Part shown: one piece after another, positions 48,001 through 59,000 of the stretch | Layout of the letters: every line of letters begins with the position of its first letter | How positions within the stretch are numbered: position 1 is the first letter of the stretch | Assembly: GCF_032362555.1 (NCBI RefSeq) | Contig: NC_083505.1 | Span: 7,121,501-7,185,500 of the forward strand | Length of the DNA stretch: 64,000 nucleotides | Source: Amyelois transitella | Lineage: Eukaryota > Arthropoda > Insecta > Lepidoptera > Pyralidae | Direction of reading: 5' to 3' | The notes under the pieces: model-generated | Seen by the model: only the letters and a program-made list of their open reading frames with translations | Told to the model about the DNA's origin: nothing | Databases searched by the model: none | Translations under genes and position numbers: made by a program

Positions 48001-51000
48001 AGAGGACTTCGAAACACCCTTCTTGCATCAGTCTGCTGAGTTTTATAGGGTAAGATGCAAGGGAGATGATGGCTAGTGATTGTTGTTAGTGTAAGTGGGT
48101 AATTAGATATTTAGGCTGCAACTTTACTAATCCTGTTATCTAAAAATTCTGTTCCAGAAAATGCTTTTATCGTTATGCAAAATTTCAGCTAAATTAGTGC
48201 AGTAGTGTTCAACAAAGTCTGTCACCTTTTCTTTCTATTGTTTTATTATTAACAGCTGTAATTTAGGATCCCATGATATAAGATAATGAAGATATAGGAA
48301 TCAAAGACGCAGTTCCTCAAAAATAAACACCTTTTTACTTTAACTTTTCTTTACTTCTTATACATCAGCAGTTATGGGATATTGACTACACAATAAATTA
48401 AAGACAGATTGGATTTTGAAACACTAGAAATTTTTAGGGTACAGCTAGTATTCTATATTTATATAATTTAATTTGTCTAGATGGAATCTCAGAAGTTCTT
48501 AGCCGAGAACAGCGCCGCGGTGTACATCCAGCGCGTCGAGGCGCGCATCAGCGAGGAGGCGGAGCGCGCGCGCCACTACCTCGACGAGACCACGGAGCCG
48601 CGCGTCGTGGCCGTCCTCGAGCACGAGCTCATCGAGCAGCACATGAAGACCATTGTCGAGGTTGGTATTACTCATTTATATTGTTGTTTCAAATTGGGTT
48701 CTATAAAAACCAACATACACATTCTTACAAATATACCTACTAATTTGCTTAGGTTTTAGACATACATACATACATACATACATATAATCACGTCTATATC
48801 CCTTGCGGGGTAGACAGAGCCAACAGTCCTGAGCGGACTGATAGGCCACGTTCAGCTATTTGGCTTTAAGATAGAATTGAGATTCGAATAGTGACAAGTT
48901 GCTAGCCTATCGCCTAAAAAAAGAATCTCAAGTTTGTAAGCCTATCCTTAGGTTTTAGATTTAAAGAAAATTACGTCCATAAAATCATTTAGGCCCTCGT
49001 CATGTTTGTTAAATCAATTTCCTAAAGGCAGTTTTCAATTTCGTCTACTCAATAATAGCTGTGAATAATTCTGCCTTTCTTAGGACTTTTTGGGTTTATA
49101 TCAATAACCACTGTATCGGGTACTATACACTCCAATGCTTATTCGGTCTATTTTGCTATGTGCATTACTTAAGTAAATTCAATATCTATTATAATATTTA
49201 AGATGGAAAACTCCGGCGTGGTCCACATGCTGATGCACACTCGCACCGGCGAGCTGGCTTGTGTGTACAAGCTGTTGTCCCGCGTGCCCGACGGGCTGCG
49301 GACCGTGGCGGACGCCGTGTCCTCGCACCTGCGCGAGCAAGGCCGCGCCCTGGTCACCGACCACCACAACAACACCAACGCTATCACCTACGTCCAGGTG
49401 AGACTGACTGCCCACCACTCTCACCGACTGCGGCATATGCAGCCGACCAATAGCATACACATCACATAAATCTCTCCAGGGGGTTCCATACAACTTATGC
49501 ATTTTCAATTTTGAAATATATTGTGTTCTTGGCCATTGTTTATTCAAATAGTGTGATACCGTATAAAAATCTTGATCATTTTATATTTTTCAGAACCTTC
49601 TGGACCTGAAAGCCCGGTTCGACCACTTCCTGCAGAACTCCTTCAATAATGACAAACTGTTCAAGCACATGATCGCCTCAGATTTCGAGTACTTCCTTAA
49701 CCTGAATAACAAATCTCCAGAGTTTTTGTCGCTCTTCATTGACGGCAAATTGAAGAAGGGAGAAAAAGGCGTAAGTACCTTCTCTAGTTCTTATCAAAGT
49801 AATAAAAAAAAAGTTTTATCTTTATTATTTAAACCCACATGCAATACACTGGATTGTTGTCAAAATCGAAACACGGGTTCTACAGCGACAGTAACTGTAT
49901 CATCAAGGTACATTTATAAAAAAATTAGTCACTATTTCACATGACATTGCTTGCTTGTAACAGATGAGTGAACAAGAGATCGAGGCGGTGTTGGACAAGA
50001 CGATGGTGCTGTTCCGTTTCCTGCAAGAGAAGGACGTGTTCGAGCGCTACTACAAGCAGCACCTGGCCAAGCGGCTGCTACTCAACAAGTCCGTCTCCGA
50101 CGACAGCGAGAAGAATATGATCTCCAAACTGAAGGTTTGCTTTATTTAAAAACATATTTTCAAATGAAGACAATGTGCATTCCTTGTTTAAAATCTGTGA
50201 CCAGTGAAAATATTGCAGTGTAATTTGTTCCGCCGCTTCTTCTACACATGCGCTTTGGAAGTGGTAGTACATATAATTATTATTATACTTTACGTTTGTA
50301 TCTCAATAAGTGAAACCTTTTATCCCATTTTGAAACTAAATCTGTAGAATTTGTTAGCACTGATGAATGTAACATCACATTTAATATCAGTCTTAAATCT
50401 CACATCTGAGATTGATTTGTCAGCTTTGAAACTACACATAAAATTACAATGGATGATGAAAAAATATAATTCCAATGGATTCAATAATAATACAAAAGCC
50501 TAGACAAAGTGGAAAAAGAAATTTCCGGCAAGCGGACTCTGCGGTGAAGTACCAATAGCGGGGGGTGCAACCCGCAAAGGTGAAAGGGAGACTGAATATT
50601 AGTTTACATGTTTAACATATTGCTATTCTATCCATCTATAGTCACTATAGTTATCAATTCCTTCCAAGAATTCTATTCCCTTTGTTTTCCCTTATATTTC
50701 TTATCTTATAATCGGTGGGGTTATATTTTTTAATTACATCAAATAAAAGGAGATGCCTTATCATCTGCGTTACATACATCTTTATTTTCATGCAAGTTTA
50801 ACGCATTAGAGTAGTCATCCGCGCATTCAAAGCTAACTATAAAATAGCTTTTCGACTTTCCCAGAGTGAAGGTTTGATAAAGGACGTGGAACCGCGGGAC
50901 TTCCACTGTATAATCGGAGATGTTTCGCTGATCGAGAACACAGTGGGCGAACAGTGACTCTCCTCGACAAACAACCTCCACTCATTCTGCAAAATTCTTT

Positions 51001-54000
51001 ACCGTTTACAAAAACCGGTTTGTGAATGCTCACATCCTTCGTAGTTCATTGAGACGATATCTTGCTTAAAGTCTCGTTTTTTTTTATTCTTTGCTTTGTT
51101 CCCTTTTTAATCGGGTTTTGAACTTTACGAATCAAATATATGCACGAACAAGTAAAGAATTTTGCAGACTTTAAGCAGGATTTTTATTATATTTTATATC
51201 TAGTGGGTTTTTACTGTTGTACTGCTTTAAATAAATATTATTAGATATTTAAATGTGTATAGTTAAGTATAATAGGAGATGATTATAATTAAACTTAGCA
51301 CATAAACAGTCCAAATTCCCAACTTTACCAACTTTTATTGTCTTGTCATAATTTCTTATTCAGATCTAGCTGTTGCCCACCGCCTTGAAAATTCACTGTC
51401 TCTAATTTCATCTCCTCTTTTAAACCCATTTCCCTTTTTTAACAATAAAAAGTAGCCTTCGAGTTTCAAAATATAATCAAAATCTGTTCAGTGCAAAGCT
51501 ACACAGACCGAGTTACTATTTTTTTATATATTAGTAGGCAAGTAGGGATAATAAGTATTGTTTAATTGGTATTTATTGTATCGTTCCGTAACGAATTAAC
51601 GTATAACATTGGTTTTACGTCTTAAAAATTGAACATTTTTTCAAACTTTGTTATATAATTGCAGACTGAATGCGGGAGTCAGTTTACATCAAAGCTGGAA
51701 GGCATGTTCAAGGATATGACCGTCTCAAACACCATCATGGAAGAGTTCAAAGAGCATGTCTTGTCCTCTGGCGTAAGTTTTTGGATATAAAATTAGATTA
51801 ATAAACAATTTAACGGCATTGTAGCCCATACTCGCACTTAAAATGTGACCGAAGAAAAACTTTCAAGAGTAAGTAAATAAGAAAGTAATGGACAGTTTAT
51901 GTTCAACCAAAAATGTAATTTTTTTGTGTTCATCTACTGTCGGAAAGTGCTTCTGCTGTAACATTATTCACTGTTGCATGGCATTGAAACGAGTTGAACC
52001 TTGTTATCTGGAAGGTAATTCAGCTACATGACATAATACACGGAGAGTATTTGGTAAACAGAAGCAACAATGCCATGTGTTCCGGCCCAGTCTTGTCTTT
52101 CTACTTCTAGGAAAATTAATGTATTTTTCAGACGAATCTGTACGGCGTCGAGTTGTCAGTGCGCGTGCTGACGACGGGTCTGTGGCCCACTCAGAGCGTC
52201 ACGCCCAAGTGCAACATACCCATAGCGCCCAGAAATGCCTTCGAAGTCTTCAGAAGGTGAGTAAATTACGGTTATTAGGTTACATATACACTCACACAAA
52301 TATCTTCTTCTTCTTCAGCATATATTCGCCCACTACTGGGCATATTTCTTTCCAATATTTTTCACCTAGCTCTATCAAAGGTTATTCAGGCCCAGGTTAT
52401 TCCAATCACGGCATTTTATGTCGTCGGACCAGCGGGTTAATAGTCTGCCAGTTTTCCTCTAGCTCTTGGTCGTTATTCCAGGACAGATTTGCTCTATTGA
52501 CCGTCTCCACGTCTGTTCACATAACCGGCCTACGCCCACTTAAGTTTAGCAAAACAATAATCTATACACACAAATATATCACGTCTATTTCTTACGGGAA
52601 ACATCATAATATTGCGTAGGATCTACACGGATGGAAAAGCAATAGGCACACATTGGTAATAACGTAAAAATAATTTTTTTTTCTCCATCGATCAGCATGG
52701 GAATAATCTATCTTTTTCAACACGTGATCAATTCATGTCGAGTTGGATTGAAAGGGTGGTGTGGTGTTTTAATAACCTACGCCACGTAGACTTGCTATTA
52801 ATTAGCATGGTGCTGATTACAGACACTTTTGACGAGTATAACTTAATTGAATGTTCCAGTTTCTACTTGGCCAAACACTCGGGCCGGCAGTTGTCTCTGC
52901 AGCCGCAGCTGGGCAACGTGGACCTGCACGCGACCTTCCGTGGCTCGTCCTCGCCGCCCGCCTCCCCCCACTCCCCGCCCGCGCCGCGGCGGCACATCAT
53001 ACAGGTGTCGCCCTTCCAGATGTGCGTGCTGCTGCTCTTCAACAAGCGGGACCGGCTCACTTACGAGGTAACCACACACTCCCCGCCCGCCTCCCCCCAC
53101 TCCCCGCCCGCGCCGCGGCGGCACATCATACAGGTGTCGCCCTTCCAGATGTGCGTGCTGCTGCTCTTCAACAAGCGGGACCGGCTCACTTACGAGGTAA
53201 CCACACACTCCCCGCCCGCCTCCCCCCACTCCCCGCCCGCGCCGCGGCGGCACATCATACAGGTGTCGCCCTTCCAGATGTGCGTGCTGCTGCTCTTCAA
53301 CAAGCGGGACCGGCTCACTTACGAGGTAACCACACACTCCCCGCCCGCCTCCCCCCACTCCCCGCCCGCGCCGCGGCGGCACATCATACAGGTGTCGCCC
53401 TTCCAGATGTGCGTGCTGCTGCTCTTCAACAAGCGGGACCGGCTCACTTACGAGGTAACCACACACTCCCCGCCCGCCTCCCCCCACTCCCCGCCCGCGC
53501 CGCGGCGGCACATCATACAGGTGTCGCCCTTCCAGATGTGCGTGCTGCTGCTCTTCAACAAGCGGGACCGGCTCACTTACGAGGTAACCACACACTCCCC
53601 GCCCGCCTCCCCCCACTCCCCGCCCGCGCCGCGGCGGCACATCATACAGGTGTCGCCCTTCCAGATGTGCGTGCTGCCGCTCTTCAACAAGCGGGACCGG
53701 CTCACTTACGAGGTAACCACACACTCCCCGCCCGCCTCCCCTCATTCCCCGCTGGCTTTGTCTTCATACCTACTTTATTGTATTCAAATCTTTGAATAAT
53801 TCCAGGAAATACTCAACGAGACTGATATCCCCGAGAAGGACCTGGTCCGCGCTTTACAGTCGTTAGCTATGGGCAAGCCCACGCAGAGAGTACTCATCAA
53901 ACATCCCAAGACGAAGGAGATTGAGCCTTCACACCAGTTCTACGTCAATGACGCCTTCACTTCTAAACTGTACAGGTGAGCAACAACTAGCCAGATTTCT

Positions 54001-55623
54001 GATACGAGATCTTTAAAGGGCAACAAAAGTTAGTACTTCCTTGACAACTGGCAATGACATCAAATTCAAACTAAATTCAAAATTCTTTATTGTTTAGAAA
54101 AATGTTACAAAAATCTGGCGAGACCCGCTCCTTCGCTACAATGACCTTATAAAATACATATAAAGAATAAAAAGGATTTTTTTTTATATAAAACAAACAT
54201 AAATGTAGCCGCTATTTCCATGCAAGGAAAATAGCATAATATCGGATCAATAAATGTCGGGTTTGCCCATACAAATATGTGTTTATATAATATTATATTT
54301 TATAATTAATTCCCATTCATACCACAATCTTGTAATTTAAATCAAGTCAGGCATTAAGCCGTCCTTCGAGACGGATTAACTAACAAAATATTAAATCGTG
54401 TCTTTATTTTTCATACTCGTGCCTGCTGACACGAGCTTTTCGCTTCAATTTTAAAATTTAAAAATAGTGCTTCAAAATACTTTTAAGAGCGGCTTCACTC
54501 TATCAATGTTCAGTGTACGCGTTCCATGAACGTTGTAGTACGAGTACCTATGCTTCACGTTTTTGCGGCCTCTACTAAGTTTGCTCTTATCTCGAATACC
54601 TACGCTAGTTTTAAAATTAGGCGGATTTGGCTAACGACAGCAAAGAATTCGAGAGATACACTTACCTTTGTGTTTTTTATCTCCGTACTACATCCCTACT
54701 TTACCGAACACATACGTACATACAATCATCACGTCTTTATCCCTTGCATGGTAGCCAAGCCAAATAGTCTTGAAAAGACTAATAGGCCACGTTTAGCTTT
54801 ATGACTAAATGATAGAATTGAGATTCATATAGTGACAGGTTGCTAGCCCATCGCCTAAAAGAAGTATCCCAAGTTTATAAGCCTATCCCTTATTCACTTT
54901 TTACGACATCTATGGGAAAGATTTGAAGTGGTCCTATTATTTTTCTATTGGCGCCGGGAAGCACACAGCACACATATTTACTTACCGAACACACATTTAC
55001 TTTTATAATTTTTTTACAGAGTGAAGATTCAAACAGTGGCGGCCAAGGGCGAGTCGGAGCCGGAGCGCCGCGAGACTCGCAACAAGGTGGACGAGGACCG
55101 CAAGCACGAGATCGAGGCGGCCATCGTCAGGATCATGAAGGCCAGGAAGAAGATGGCGGTAAGTACATTCTCATATAGTTAGATACTCTTATTTCAATTG
55201 AATTTGGAGCCAATGTTCTGGTCTATTATCTTCTTCATATTATTGTGGAAGGCACGTGAATAGCTCGGATGGTATACCATAACACAAGTCTCGAACATAT
55301 TTGGGGCTAGATTTATTTGTCTTTAAGAAATTTTGTTATCAATCTGGCTCGTTGGCTAATTAGTGGCCGTTCTGTCTGGACACTTAGTTGCATAAATCAG
55401 CAAACTAAAATTCTGAACTTGTATGTATTACAACGATATTATATAAGATGAATGTGTACAATAACTGCAGCACACGCTGCTGGTGGCGGAGGTGACGGAG
55501 CAGCTGCGCGCGCGCTTCCTGCCGTCGCCGGTGGTCATCAAGAAGCGCATCGAGGGGCTGATCGAGCGCGAGTACCTGGCGCGCACGCCCGACGACCGCA
55601 AGGTGTACACGTACGTGGCCTAG
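45048..55623 (+). CDS. Cul3: Cullin-3, E3 ubiquitin ligase scaffold
   Basis: Fourteen exons: 45,048-45,107; 46,447-46,644; 47,028-47,213; 47,846-48,049; 48,481-48,660; 49,203-49,397; 49,594-49,770; 49,964-50,134; 51,665-51,772; 52,132-52,256; 52,860-53,067; 53,806-53,975; 55,020-55,158; 55,471-55,623 (TAG). All are GT/AG with matching phases; the product is 757 aa against 768 in human. Cullin-3 bridges BTB-domain substrate adaptors (N-terminal repeats) to RBX1 (C-terminal cullin homology). Seen: [16 protein letters not shown] start, [39 protein letters not shown], the winged-helix end [16 protein letters not shown] and the neddylation site [11 protein letters not shown] (acceptor Lys about 701). 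Exon 11 is followed by five extra tandem copies of its 3' end with donor (52,954-53,750; separate entry); the canonical protein needs the first donor. Polyadenylation candidates: ATTAAA 55,802, AATAAA 55,979. A 3'-UTR intron from TAG|GTGCGT to an acceptor near 55,890 is possible. Confidence 0.96.
48761..48952 (-). mobile_element. SINE-A in Cul3 intron 5
   Basis: Reversed copy with a long CATA microsatellite, CGTCTATATCCCTTGCGGGG, CCACGTTCAGCTATTTGGC and CAAGTTTGTAAGCCTATCC; the 5' end is missing. Confidence 0.85.
50150..51664 (+). other. Cul3 intron 8, repeat-bearing
   Basis: The 1.5-kb intron contains the small GGTGCAACC repeat (50,525-50,590) and a Helitron-like fragment (51,366-51,537). 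The antisense frames here have no family match. Confidence 0.6.
51366..51537 (-). mobile_element. Helitron-like element, decayed
   Basis: CTAGCTGTTGCCCACCGCC at the left (reversed CTAG terminus), AAAAAGTAGCCTTCGAG, AAATCTGTTCAGTGC in the middle and ATATTAGTA at the right, the order of the TCCTACTAATATT type. Strongly diverged. Confidence 0.55.
52300..52570. mobile_element. Probable non-LTR/SINE-derived fragment in Cul3 intron 10
   Basis: TTCGCCCACTACTGGGCATA and TTATGTCGTCGGACCAGCGG resemble the widely repeated lepidopteran sequence that contains 'CCACTGCTGGACATAGGC' and 'GTCGTCGGTCCA'. It is recognised from memory only. The 180-codon open frame over it is not a gene. Confidence 0.5.
52954..53750 (+). 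repeat. Six 129-bp tandem copies across a Cul3 exon/intron border
   Basis: Units begin at 52,954, 53,083, 53,212, 53,341, 53,470 and 53,599, with a partial seventh from 53,728. Each holds 37 codons-worth of exon 11 (Pro/Ser-rich stretch, [27 protein letters not shown]) followed by the donor GAG|GTAACC and a little intron. Donors fall at 53,068, 53,197, 53,326, 53,455, 53,584 and 53,713. The period is a multiple of three and contains no stop, so reading through adds 43 residues per copy. Copies 1-5 look identical; copy 6 has CTGCCGCTC for CTGCTGCTC (Leu to Pro). The same property creates a spurious 300-codon antisense frame. Confidence 0.95.
54055..54713 (+). other. Cul3 intron 12, left part
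   Basis: Contains AAATTCAAAATTCTTTATTG, resembling the end of a common lepidopteran repeat, then AT-rich DNA without further features. Confidence 0.4.
54714..54972 (-). mobile_element. SINE-A in Cul3 intron 12
   Basis: Full-length reversed copy from ACGTACATACAATCATCACG to GCGCCGGGAAGCACACAGC. It ends less than 50 bp before the acceptor of exon 13 (55,020). Confidence 0.85.
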
Positions 55624-56006
55624 GTGCGTACCGCCTCCCGACCCGCTTCACGCGACCACTCCCAGCGCAATCGTTATCGAACTCCACTAGCAGCCGGACG
55701 TCGACGGTTTCAACTGTATCATAAATATTGTAAATAGCGGTAGCTTTAGTTCGAGCCTTGCGTGATGTGAGACAGTGTTCGTCGTTTCCTGAATCGAATG
55801 TATTAAAATCTTCTTTTTTTAATCCCATCTTTCACTTTACCTGTTGTCCGTGTGAACCCCGGTTAGCCTAAAATAGGTTTTATTTTCAGGCCCGAAAACT
55901 TCGACTTCGTTAAGTCCTTGAATGGTGGATGCCAAGTTAGCAGTGATAGAAGTAACAGAAGTATTTAAATTATTTCGAAATAAAAATTATTAGTTATTAT
56001 CACAAG
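55624..56006. other. Convergent 3' ends of Cul3 and Tectonic
   Basis: Only 383 bp separate the two stop codons. Cul3 has ATTAAA at 55,802 and AATAAA at 55,979 on the plus strand. Tectonic has an AATAAA on the minus strand at about 55,880-55,885 and another overlapping its stop codon. If the distal signals are used, the two mRNAs overlap in antisense by roughly 100 nt. Confidence 0.55.
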
Positions 56007-59000
56007 TTATTTTATTTGCTGAATTAAAAATACGAGACAATTAAATACTATGCTTATAATAATATTGTACTTAAGTTTATTAGATCTACTATTAGGAAAT
56101 GGAAAGAAGAAATCTCTGGGTAAATAAATGTTCAAATGTGGTGCTGCGGCATACTCGTACACGGTCGGTTTTGTTTCATCAATAAACATAGTATCAATAG
56201 TTAAAACTACAGTAATATCTTCGATGTTAAAAGTTACATTGCCAGCAGTTAAAATTATTTTTGCAGATAATATTCTCAGTATCTGATTCTTTTCGCCAGT
56301 ATTGGCGAAAGTAAATACATAAGACAGACGAGTGATCATGTTGTAACAATGTAATTTTGATCCTTGCTCATTATACTCTCCGTAAACAGGTTCTTTATCG
56401 TTAATGTCATTTAATAAAGGTATCCAATCCTTATCGTCCAGATTTAATGGATTCCCGTAAGGAGAAACAAAAAGCTTTCTTTTTACTCCTAGTAATTCGG
56501 AGATTTCTTTGTTAATTTTTGTACATGTGTTTGTATCATTAAAAATTCTTATTGGTTTTTCATATTGGAATCTACACTTCATCCTTTTAATGGTATTAAA
56601 TGTGAGGTAAGTATTCGTTTCATTTGTGATTCTGCATATTCCATTGGGATTATCCAGATGCATGATGTATTTATCTGAAGAAGTGCTTTTGAAGAAGTTG
56701 TGTGAGTGATTCTCTTTAGAATATGATACAATGACTGGCAAGCCATCCAAGTACCCCGGGTTCCCACTCATTCTTAGAACGTTGGTTGTTTCGTTTGATA
56801 TAACAAATCTGACATTTATATTTTGAATCATAAATGGCATTATGTTCAGAACCTTCCGAATGTACAATTTTATTGTGGCATTCAATATTTTGGAATCGTA
56901 GTAATAAAAGATATAATCAAAATTTAGAGCAAGATTTGTACAATTGACATCATTGCATGAAGGTTCATGCATACTTTTATTATAGTCAATACATTTTTCA
57001 CCTTCACAAACAATTATAGTCCAATTTGTACAGTGTAGAGTTGAGCAGTCCTGCAAAAATCATGTGTTTGTTAAAGAAAACAGGTTTTAGCGGTATTAGC
57101 GCACATACCACTAAGGTGCACACCACGGTATCATCATTCCTTGTAAAATAAAAGTAAAATATTTGGGAAAACGCTATGAGTTAATGTTGAATTTTTAATC
57201 TCACCAGTGTTGAACTGATGCTATTAGAATCCAAAACGCTAACAACTGTAGCTTCTTGAGAAGCTTTTATAATTTCCAACATTTCTAGATCTTTTAATGT
57301 CACGCTGCACTTAATTGTTTCTTCTTTTAAAAATGTTATCGGTTTTCTCCCAGTGCAATAACTATTAAAAACAGGCGTTGGCAGATCTGTAAGAAAATGT
57401 GATAAAATATAATACAATGCTACAATAAAATAATCCATAACAACAAATTGGACAAATTATTTATTACCCATGTATTTTATGGATCCATTTTTTAACACCC
57501 AAATATGGTCACCATACATGTACGGTTCCTTTGTGAATGTGCTTGGTGATTGGTATTTATCTTCAGAGTGCCACTTATAAATTTTGTCAAACACATTGCG
57601 GTCATGCTAGAAGGAAATTAAAAAACCTTTTACTTTTTATTATCATAAAGTTGTGTTTCATTTTTCTTTTATATATTTTGATAATCATGCAAATATCACA
57701 ATATACATATTTGCTTTGCAGAGAAAAACAAAAAATTCTAAAAGAAACAATTGTTACTATTTGTGCATAAAAGTTGGTCTTCGTATTCCTCGCCATTTTC
57801 GCATTTGGTCATTTTCGTAACTTATCATTGACATCACGTGTTTGTCACCTCTTGATGTTATTAACCGATAAACAAATTTGGATAAAATGACTAGTCGTTG
57901 GATACAATTGATGATAAATATGTGGTTTGGTGTCAAATGGGAAATCAGAAATATTTTATACATGTCTTTTTTCTCAATGCGAGCTATTTTTGCAGATTGC
58001 TCAGTATAAAAAACGTTTAACGATTTATAACGTATCCCATAACAAAAATTAAATATGAGAATTGTAACGGCTAAGTCTGCATGATGAATTGCGCATTCGT
58101 GACGAGTTTGCGTTTATTATGAGTTGTTATTATTCCTAATTTTAATGGATTCGTTTCGTTCGTCAGATTTTTTTCCTCAGCACCCTTAGCAGGGAACCAA
58201 ACTATGTATACCTCTAGTTGCCTAGATAGATTAGCGGGTTTCTTCACAATTTGCGATGCGTCACCGTGTGTTGGTTAGCAAATTAGGAACATACCTACCT
58301 AAAAAAAAGGCCGCGTTAGAATTTAAAAAGCAGCGCGTCACGAAATTTCATTAATTTATAAAAATAACGACAGTCTATGTTTGTATCACGGACGAAACCA
58401 TGGCGAGTCGCTAGTGAATAATAAAACTACTAATTAAATTTATGGAAAACATACCTTATGTCTTTTGATATTTCGTTTTTCAGGCAAATTGGTTTTAGCA
58501 ATACAAAACATGTCTATAATCTTATTGCCGTAATACCAATATATGTTGGGCATTTCAGAGTGGCACACATTATCATATCGATTCATAGTGGCAGTCTCTT
58601 CACCACATATGAATATTTTCAAATCTGACTCCGTGCAGTCACTATCACAGCAACAATTGATATCACATACTTTATACTGAAAATGAATGTTTCGAAATTA
58701 AGGCTGGTTGAAGTTCCTATTAAATTAATAATTTAGTACTCAGTATTATGCTGCCTCTAATGTTCGACGGCACTGTGATCGAAAGTGACGCGAGCGAGAC
58801 ACCGTTGAGCAGCGCGTTCAAACCACGCGCTTGACCGGCGGACCGCTGTAAATGACTATAATTATAGCGCGTTTCATTGCGCTTTTGCGTTTTCATTGGC
58901 GCTATAGCAGTGTTTACCGACGCCGCACTTCTCAAAAATGGCGTGGCGCGTTTGAACTGCGTGACGTGATTACGAAGTGGGGCTCTTGTAATTGAAAGCG

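Noticed and set aside
49179..49547. 122-codon antisense frame
   Set aside because: It is opposite Cul3 exon 6, whose GC-rich third positions open antisense frames.
52077..52619. 180-codon frame
   Set aside because: It overlaps Cul3 exon 10 in the wrong frame and continues over a repeat in intron 10.
52843..53745. 300-codon antisense open frame opposite Cul3 exon 11
   Set aside because: It exists only because a stop-free 129-bp unit (multiple of three) is tandemly repeated; the sense strand is clearly Cullin-3.
52735..53799. 354-codon sense frame as an independent repetitive gene
   Set aside because: It begins in intron 10 and reads through the exon 11 donors; the coding part belongs to Cul3.
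55538..55828. 96-codon antisense frame
   Set aside because: It is opposite the last Cul3 exon and its 3' UTR; no family match.
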